Shown one piece after another: positions 55,396 through 64,000 of a stretch of 64,000 nucleotides of DNA. Position 1 is the first letter of the stretch. Every line of letters starts with the position of its first letter. The stretch covers positions 17,196,501 through 17,260,500 of the forward strand of contig AP031356.1 in NCBI GenBank assembly GCA_037833965.1, in the 5' to 3' direction. The position numbers and the translations under genes were made by a program. The DNA comes from Marchantia polymorpha subsp. ruderalis (taxonomy: Eukaryota > Streptophyta > Marchantiopsida > Marchantiales > Marchantiaceae). The notes under the pieces are model-generated. The model made no database searches, was not told where the DNA came from, and saw nothing but the letters and a program-made list of their open reading frames with translations.

Positions 55396-58300
55396 CATGC
55401 ACACACCAAAGAACATAACTACCCGCAACTCCTCATCCACAACAAAAATCTCTATGGAAAAACTCCAAAACCTCAATACTCCACGAGTGATACCGCTGCT
55501 CTGCTCGCTGCTGCTAGACACTCTCTCTCTCTCTGCCTGTTAGCTTCTTAAAGGAAATAAATCCACTTGGAAAACTTGAATATAGACTAAAAAATTAGGT
55601 TATATATTTTAACCAATCAAAACTAATATGTAATAAAGTTTTTCGTGATTTGAAATCTACTTTTGGAATTAAAAACAAGATGATGGTACTCAATCACAAT
55701 CTTTAGAAGATTTTTTATTACTTCACCAAGTATGGGCCCGATAGTAAAACTTAGTCATAAATATTTAGATTTAATTATGAGTGAGATAACAAAACTAAAA
55801 ATTTTAGTTGATTACACTCATACAACTACAACTCTATTAAATTTGTAGTTGAAAAATTTATAAAAAATCTTTCAAAATATCATATGAAAATTCTGAACAG
55901 AAACATCCAAACCACCGAGATACTGATTTGAATAGCAAATGATGATAAAACTGGCCAATATTAGTGAAGTTAGATTAACTCTTAACACTAATAATAAATC
56001 AAAAATTAGTGAAAAGTGAAAAATCCAATCTACCAATGATTACCAATATCTTGCTTCCGATATAAATATACAACAAGTAGAAACTTGTCTTCCAATATGT
56101 GGAATAAAGAATTCTAAAATTTGATACTAAAAGATTTCAGGTTTGGACGAGTGGTTTGTTAACAGCTTTGCAGGCTATGGAATGTACGTATATCATCATA
56201 AGAGAAGATGATATTGGTTTGGCTACCAAAGGTGACAAGGTGTATTCTCCATGGAGCACCCTGCTTCACAAACGGGGAATTTCAATGACGCCAGTCCTGA
56301 TGGAGATGATCTAACTACCCAAGAGATACCGGATCCAGTGGGGACTTTAACATTAAACCCTGGGTTTGATAGTGGTCCCGCTTAGTCAGTGGGCTGTCTA
56401 CGGGAGGAGGTACAACTTTCCATGGTTAATGGGTTGGCTTTCATTAATCAGCTGTAAGTAGAGCTGCTCTGCGTAAACTATGGAGATGTACGCGCAATCA
56501 TGAAGATTGAAAGTCGGCAACCTGGTATGGTGATGGTTTCTCAGCAGACTTGCACAACTTCACCTCGTGAGTGGCGTGTCCTCGGTGAGTCCAGAGAACT
56601 TTTCCATCTTCGAAATTCATGATTATCTTTTGCGCAAATTTCCAATCTTACCACTCGTTTACCTGGACCTGACTCGAGCTCATTAGCCTTGAGCGTCACT
56701 AAACCTCAGTTAGGAGTTAGGAAGTGTGAGAGAGAATAACCCTAAGAGAACGCTCCCACGGTGTCCACGATGTCCAAATATTTTGTAAATAAAGGGGGTG
56801 GTAAGAGAAAACGGAGATCGAGAAAACGAACTCGTTACAAGGAACCGTGAAGTATAGATGATATGCCAGAATCGATGAGATAGGACTGAAAATGACAGCC
56901 AAACTTGCACAGAAATAGGAGAAAGCTCTAATATCGATTGCTCATCGACAGGAGTCTGGAATTTCTCTCCCTATATTTTCTGGCACCTGCACCAGGTCTT
57001 ATGGCGATGCTCTTCGTATGCTGCTTCCTCCGTTATATTTCCCTAAAAATCCGAAGACTGGCGCTCCTGCACTCTACGGCCATATGGATCCCGACGTTGG
57101 TAAGCAACGTCGTAGTCCTCCTCCTACTTAATCCAGGCCTTCCGTTCCGCCGCCACATTGGAATGACTGCAACAGCCTCTGCATGTCCGCAAAAGAAGGG
57201 AAAAGGGAGGGAGGAGAGATGATGTGAGTGAACGGAGAATCATCACGGAAAATGAATGTCTTCAATGTCAAAGAATGTCTTCACGAAGACGCATGGTGGA
57301 AGGTTTCCATTTCCACACGTCAAACATGAAGGGCCCGTGTCAGATGCACATCAGTCACATCATGTGGCCAAGTTTGTGTGTTTGTCTGTGCAGTATACCA
57401 GAGTTCCCGTGATCGAAATTCTCCAGGTCCGTACCTTCGTAACAAGTGTTGACGTCGTACATGACTTGCTGGTCACATGTTTATTTGTAGATGTCTGTCT
57501 TCTGAATGGCAGCGACTGTTGTTTTCCGTTTCTGACAGCGGAGACGACGATGCTTCGTTGTAACTAACGAGTGTAAACCTGCTGCTCGGCTTCAAAAACT
57601 GACATGCTAGTGGGAGAGAGAGAGAGAGAGAGAGAATATTTTGTTTAGAAGAACACGCATTGTAGGAACAGGCACGCTCCATTCCAGTGATGGTAGATAT
57701 AGCACAATTAAATTATTCTTTCTTGTCATAACTTTCCTACATTGCTGGTAGTTCACGGTAAGAAGGGTACGAAGAGGGGACGGATACTGTGGATATTTTT
57801 CTAAATCACAGTTCCTGTTACACATGGAAGTTAGAGAGAAGTGTTTAAACCTGTGTAGGAGAGATCAGAATGTAAGATCTAAGAAAGCAATATCCCTGAC
57901 TGAATAGGTTGTATGCGCGTCAATCCATATCAACAATGGGGATCAAATTGGCGCATTGGTGTCTACTGTCGCCTGAATAGGATAGAGTAGTCTGCTGTCA
58001 ATATTGGATATTTTGGAACTCGCCATGTTCTTTTGTCTGGTGGTATGAAATAGGATCAGAGCAGACAATGGGTAGTGAATCAAAGTAATTGTTGATTTTT
58101 TCATGAGGTTAACACCAATTATCCGTACCGTTATCGTATTGACTACCTTTACGTAGAGCCATGGGTGTTTGTAGCAGAGTGGGAATCTCGTAAAACGGAA
58201 TCGCCATAACACCCTTGACTGTGCCCTCTGTTAATGAGATGCCCGGTGTAGCATTGTTCACACACGTAATTCATGGACAGTAATCAAACCAATAACTGCG

Positions 58301-59183
58301 ATTATAGTTGTTGGAGTTTCGTATATCTTTCGGAGTTCCATGGAGTAAACATGAAGAACAAAGTAAAATGACAGAAAGGTTGGGAAACCCCGGACAAGTA
58401 CAGTAGTAACATGCATGAAACCGAAGCGGTAACTTGGGTCTAGGCATCACAAGGAAAGTATTTCTTTCTCCTGTTCCATGGAGTTGCAAATGGAGAAACA
58501 CATGTCCTCTGGGTTTATCTGGATTTGGAAATGTATAGTAACACTTAGTTTTATGGTTTGTGTTTTTCACTAAACTGAATCATACTACAAACGCCGAGTG
58601 AGGTAAAAGAGTTGGATAATCGCTGAGATTGCCATCTTTATGGATCCTATTGGTCAGACTACATGCGACTTGCGAATATCTGCGGAATATTCTGACTGGT
58701 CGACAGACGGAAAAGGGAGGTAATTTCTCAGTAGTCCGTTTTAAAGTGGAAGATAGATGCCATGTGCAACAAAATGTTGCTCTGACAAACCGAACAGTGA
58801 CATCAAGATATTGTGTAGGTGAGAACAAGTAATGTAGCAGAAAGTATGGGATGTATCATGTAGACATTTCATTGCCGACTTGCAAATATCAGGTATTTAA
58901 TTTTCAAACCATCTACGTTAAACTGTTCAATTTGCAACCGGAGAAATTACCCATTGTTCGTATCTACTTTCGCTTTACATTCCACTGAAAAACGAATGTT
59001 ACATGCACTCCCACGGAAGTCATGTAGCAAATCCGCAACAGACATCAAGTTCAACAGAGCCCTCGAAAATAGGTTTGTGCCGCAGAAGGAGGTACACTCT
59101 CTCGATTAGCCATCTGACATGCCTCCTCCTCTTTATCAGATAAAGGACCCTGTCCAGCAGTTCAAAGCTTCGTTCCAAGCGGA
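55396..59183. other. Spacer, no recognised gene
   Basis: 55.5-56.1 kb is AT-rich. The rest has balanced composition but only short frames. A (GA)n run stands at 57614-57635. No RNA gene or known domain was recognised. Confidence 0.45.
57614..57635. repeat. (GA)n microsatellite
   Basis: Eleven GA units, isolated in spacer DNA. Confidence 0.95.
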
Positions 59184-59383
59184 TCATGTGGGCCCGCGGA
59201 AACCAACATCCGCTTGGAAGAATGTATGATCTCTCACACCCTCGGTCCCTTCCCTCCTCCTCCTCCTGCTGTACCTTCCTTCTGACTGTCGAGGTTGTAA
59301 CTGGGAGTCGCTTTGAAGATCTAAAGTCATCTCGCCACTTGTGAATATGCTACGCCACCTCCTCTCCACGTACTTTCCCCTGT

Positions 59384-59878
59384 TCAACAACTCTGACATG
59401 TTGGTGCGCTACCTGTACAATGGGACAACATCACCCCTCTGTCACGTCCAAATCCTCGACTGTTCATAGCCTCCATTGTGATGTGACATGAAGCCTTGAG
59501 AGAGACGAGAGAAGTGGCAGAACAGGGGATTTGTGAATGGGACGGAGACGTCCCAGAAACATGAGACCATGTTTGCGAGTAATCATTATCAATGAATTCC
59601 CCCCTACCGTAGCTGAAAAGGAAACCTCCAGATGATTCAGGTAGATAAAGCCAGTCATCTACGAGATGTGATGAGTGTTCCTCTGCTTTTAGGTGAGTCA
59701 ATGGAAGAGAAATTGACCATCCTTGTGTCTTCGATGATCGACATGACCTCTGAAGAATATTTGTTTGGTCGTGACCTGATATAGTCCACGCGATGTAACT
59801 CTTTATGTTCAACTGTCGTAAGTCTCCACATGGAGACTTACGACACATGTCAAAGGAAAATATTTTAACATGAAACAT
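59384..59878 (-). CDS. Hypothetical 164-codon frame, weak
   Basis: Open from an ATG at 59878 to a stop at 59384. Ser/His/Thr-rich, with no recognised domain, no signal peptide and no splice support. It begins inside a perfect palindrome (59814-59845 lies in codons 12-22). It may be chance; another short basic frame (59184-59399) overlaps its 3' end. Confidence 0.15.
   Translation of the reverse strand: MFHVKIFSFDMCRKSPCGDLRQLNIKSYIAWTISGHDQTNILQRSCRSSKTQGWSISLPLTHLKAEEHSSHLVDDWLYLPESSGGFLFSYGRGEFIDNDYSQTWSHVSGTSPSHSQIPCSATSLVSLKASCHITMEAMNSRGFGRDRGVMLSHCTGSAPTCQSC
59814..59845. repeat. Perfect 15-bp inverted repeat
   Basis: Arms starting TGTCGTAAGTCTCCA are perfect reverse complements around a 2-nt CA centre. 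It has the same geometry as the palindrome at 20574-20605, but the sequences are unrelated. Confidence 0.85.
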
Positions 59879-59879
59879 C

Positions 59880-62800
59880 AGAGAGTATTGAGATCGTTTA
59901 CTTCATCATATTAATCTTTCCAGAAATGTTTGGGCATCATCATGGGAAAGAGATTCGACTAATTTTCATTTTAGTGGACTCCAATATCATGATCCAGGTG
60001 CAAAGTCCAATTCAAGACAGTCCTCATTGACTGTATATGTAGACTGGGCAGGTTACAACAAGTTTTCCCTTCGTGTAACATGAACATAAGTACCTAGATG
60101 CAGACATTTATCGGTACATTCGAACTCAGAATGAAACAGAGAGGAGCTATTTCTTTTGAAAACATATCTGGTTCCAGCATAGATACTGATGTCTTGAAGA
60201 ATATTATCGTCTGACCACATCCAGTTCTTGGATGTCCCACTTCATATGGTTCAAGAGAACTCTGCTTGCTGTATCTTGGACTTCGAGGTTATCTAGAATC
60301 CGGAGAGAAATATAATATCAAACATTGATCCAGTTTCCGCGGATGATTTCTTACATCGTCTCGAGAAAACAAAGTTAATTATGAGGATATTCTGTTTTGT
60401 GTGAATCTTTGCTGCATGTTGAAGATTCACTGACTGGAGATCAAGCAGACGATGTACAATTCCACGTGGAAAGGTTAGTTATATGACATTGATCTGTAAT
60501 GTGCATGTGAACCAAAAAAAACACTACAAACACGAGGGGGAGGATAACTATTCTTAAGCATCTATTTGTCCAGTAAATTTTACACAAAGGTTGAAGTAAG
60601 AAACTAGTATTACGAGCGTTTCTTTTGAGAAGTATGGAGATGCTTCGACTCAACTAAAGCCCCATTCGTTTGTTCGCTTCAATCTGAATTCTTCATGTAT
60701 TTCATAGTCGACTGAGCCTTTATTTTAACCTGTTTTAGCATGTATCAATTACGTACATGATCAAGCCTCTGATATGGGTTAGAATCAAGAGAAACCTCGC
60801 TCTTACCAATTGCTGACGACGAAATCACTCCTGTCATATAGCTCGCACCTGCATCCTAAGCACGTGCAATAGATAGAGTTGTCTGTATCGTAACAGTAGT
60901 ATTCAGCACAGCTAAAACCATATCTGCGAGCTTATGGGTCCCATATAAATAAAAATGTTGAACTCAGAGCCACAAACAATCCAGAAAGCTTAACCATCTG
61001 TCAATAAGACTCAGTCCTCCTCCCACACGTCAGACGATCAAACGACATGCAACAACCTACTTATCGCAATCTGAATACCGATGACCAAATGCAAGCACCA
61101 TCACTATGTTTCCACCTGATCCATCAATCGCTGCCTGCTGGGTATATCTCCAGATCTTCCTGTGAGAGACCACCTTGATTTCTGTTGGGTGAATCTTTAT
61201 CCATCTCGTTCCACATAGATCATCCAGCCCAGTGAATCATACGAAGTGAACACATGCAGTATGAAACCCCGCTGATCTAACTATCGGTCTACTTTTAATG
61301 CACTCGTGCTCTGATTTGTAGCCCAAGCTTTTCGGGTTGTTTCATTACAATCATGGAGGTTGACTACTATGTAGACAGGATAAACCTGACTGAGCAGACT
61401 CATTGACGGCGCGTTGATATCCTCATAAACTCATGGAACGAGGGGAACACAAACCAACATACGTTACCACGAATAAAATCTCCACTTTCTTCATCCCAGG
61501 CAGGCACAGAAAAACAACAATGCATTGGTGCTCTGTATGTCACCAAGAAGAGAAGGCAAGATATATGATAGTAGCCTGATTCTCCCTGCATCAGCTTCAA
61601 ACGTCAACTTTTTTTTAACAGCTAGTTCTTACTCTGATGTGCTCAAGACTTTCTCTTTTGTCTGCTTGTGTACACAGTTTTATTGTTATTTTATATTGTC
61701 GGATACATGACATGATTGAGAGAACTATCGATTGTTGATTCTGTGTGGCCGTTTGGGTGCAATCCTCTTGAAGACATGGCATGATCTTCATCGGGTAGAG
61801 AGATAGATAGTGCTGTAGGTATATGGATCCATTGAACACCATTTCATCCCACGATAGAGATCATGTGACCACCTATATCTCTGCGTTATGCATTTTGGGG
61901 TCGGGTAAGAGTTTGCTTCCCAATTATTGGAATCATAAACGGTTGACTAGATTCGTCTAATCTGTGAGGGACTGCAATGCCAATCTTTGAACCACAAGAG
62001 TTCACTCGGCATAAAAGCGTCTAGGACAATCATCAATGACCTCTTGAATTGAGCAACTTGGCTTCATGAAGTACACAAACAAGAAAAGACTGTTCACATG
62101 TAGCAGAGAATATCATTCCGATCCAATATTGTTCGTGTAAACTTGAGCATATCCTCAACTATATATGTCGATTTGGTTACTTACTTGAAACTGTATCGTT
62201 GCTATTCTTGAAAAAAACCCATGGAAATCTTGTTGACCAGTTTTGATTCCTGACAATTGGCATGTTTTTGTTTAAAGTAGAGAAGACAAAGAGCGTCAGA
62301 TGAGATGAAATGTACTTTTCTCTCTAGAATATGAGTGATAGGGTCCCAGTCAGGCAGCTCGCTCTCTCTCCCTCTCTCTCTCTCTCTCGGTTCTCCTTTG
62401 TGAGTCATTCAAGGGACAGACAAGGTTCATGTATAAAGTGGACAACAGAATCATTTGCCCATAGCTAGACTAGCATAGCATCAGGAAGCCAGGAGATCGG
62501 ATTCGGCCGTATAATCTATAGTACCAGGAAAGCTGAGATTCTTGGAACAACATTGATGAACAAATATTTCTAGGAGGGTCTCTTCCAAAAGTGTCACGGT
62601 ATCCATTGACTCTATACACCAGAGATACTTGTCTCATCTAATCTCTAAGGCTTGCGTAAACTGTCACTTTACACTTAACACAATTACATTGTTTTAGATT
62701 GAAATCCTGAAGGTACTTCATGATTACAATTGCAATGTCAATCTACAACAAGAGCTTTGATTATGAAACTCATCCGGTTATGTTATTGAATATATAGTTA

Positions 62801-63228
62801 GCTACATATATCTGTTGGACTCCACTTCCTTTCCGAAGATCCCGAGTATGAACCCCTTTCTGGCTGTAAATAAATGCAGATGACTTACAATACATTAAGT
62901 TCATACCTTGAAACATGCAATTATCTTTAAAATAAATAGGTTGAAGAATAGGTATCCAGAAGGTGTGCGTAGTTAAAGCTACCTTCTTTGAACGATACTC
63001 CTTGAAGGAGAAGATAATGTACATGCCCTATATATATTTATATTTATATAAAGTCTTTCTTGTGAATCTCTTTAATGTCATCAACTGATGCGCGGGTTGG
63101 AAATTATCGACAAGAGAATATTCTTTGCATTGAAGTCAGAGAATGCAACATGCACGTCATCGTACCTTGAAATTTCTGGGAAACCCACAATTAGGTTCGA
63201 GGGGTCTACTAGTGGACTTGCAGCTCTA
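59880..63228. other. Spacer, no recognised gene
   Basis: Only short frames on both strands. A (CT)n tract lies at 62361-62388. I see nothing supported. Confidence 0.45.
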
Positions 63229-63442
63229 TTAGTCGTAGAAACGTGCTAGACAACAGAAGAAAGTGCGAAAAAATCTCAGAAGATCTTCATTCTTAAACAC
63301 GTCCTCTCCGAAGAGTGTCAAAGGGAGAAACCTTGGCCATGCATGCATGGATGGCATCACGATACACTCCACAAGATGCATAATCTCCTGATCAGATAAG
63401 AAGCATGACGAAATGAAATACATGTGGACGTTGTGTTGTATA

Positions 63443-63738
63443 TCATGGAGTTAGCAAAGTCTCGGCATGGGATCTGGACAAAGATTTTTTCAACCCTTTA
63501 CAGCAAGATTCAAACTCAAGAAGATAGTTCAAAGATTTCCTTGATTCCCTCAACGCACAGTTGATTGATGACGTCCCCTGTGCAAGAGGAAAGTTAACCA
63601 TGGCAAGATATATTGATGCCCGAGGATCTTCGTCGAGACTTGCTTTAATCTTGGAGATATACTGGGGAAGATTTGAGACTGTCGGTAATGTTCCAGGCAC
63701 AAAAGGTATTCAGGAACAAGAGCTGTGGCATGTGCCAC
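63443..63738 (-). other. Short coding-like stretch near the window edge
   Basis: The minus strand reads LPTVSNLPQYISKIKASLDE and DPRASIYLAMVNFPLAQG in one frame, which looks more protein-like than its surroundings. It could be an exon of a gene running on this strand. No domain was recognised and no firm splice sites were placed. Confidence 0.2.
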
Positions 63739-64000
63739 CGTACATCATCAAACCAACGAAAGAAACCAATGAAACAAAACCAACAAGACTGTGTGAGCCC
63801 ATGCGTTCGTTCGAAGGCTTTTTGACTTCAAACACTCAACCTTTTCTTCTTTTGACCATCCAACACTCAGAGAAGAACATTGTAATTTTTGCCTTCATCC
63901 ACTCTATGGAAGTTTCCTTGCATAAATAAAATATATGAAGGATTTTTTGTTGTTGAAACGATTACTGCCACGCGTCCAACACGATACATCCTAAAACTTC

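Overview
This window is nuclear DNA from a land plant. The evidence is spliceosomal introns with GT/AG ends, small LEA-type stress genes, a plant-type BAH-PHD chromatin reader, Ty1/copia retroelements and decayed chloroplast fragments. The compact LEA genes and the chloroplast-derived sequence make a bryophyte (for example a liverwort) plausible, but that is inference. Genes are sparse and most of the window is transposable-element debris.

Layout. (1) 1-12.8 kb: a LEA-like cluster with a decayed copy at 3.2-3.4 kb (-), an intact two-exon gene at 4.9-5.4 kb (-) and an intact two-exon gene at 6.9-7.4 kb (+). The two intact genes are head-to-head around a 1.46-kb spacer with TATA boxes and ACGT/G-box motifs. 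A BAH-PHD gene follows at 9.9-10.7 kb. (2) 12.8-16.1 kb: a mosaic nuclear insertion of chloroplast DNA, with rpoC1 and rpoC2 relics (+), then an ndhA/atpA chimera (-). (3) 18.4-21.6 kb: an unidentified multi-exon gene or gene relic. (4) 22.07-25.58 kb: transposable unit A, decayed. (5) 25.6-40.7 kb: AT-rich ground with copia relics, intronless pseudogenes of a DEAD-box helicase, a protein kinase and an RGG/HABP4-type RNA-binding protein, and a copia element (34779-40043) that splits the RGG pseudogene. (6) 40.8-55.4 kb: a GC-richer block of three related transposable units nested inside one another. (7) 55.4-64 kb: no recognised genes.

The most interesting system is the family of units A, B/E, C and D. 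Each is 3.5-5.3 kb, has TGT...ACA ends, and carries one long gene for a protein with a conserved N-terminal domain, a low-complexity middle and a C-terminal coiled coil. No transposase, reverse transcriptase or integrase is visible in any unit. Unit D (47185-52074) has a 5-bp target duplication CCTTG and interrupts unit C. Unit C (43654-52971) has the duplication CGGCC and interrupts the gene of unit B/E (40786 to about 55395). Unit A has AATTA duplications. In B/E, C and D the gene is followed by a TATA-like box, then a short hairpin whose stem differs between copies by pair-preserving changes, then a 0.9-1.3-kb tail. This fits either very long solo LTRs whose U3 carries a gene, or a non-autonomous DNA transposon with integrase-like ends. 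Only unit D keeps its gene open (851 codons).
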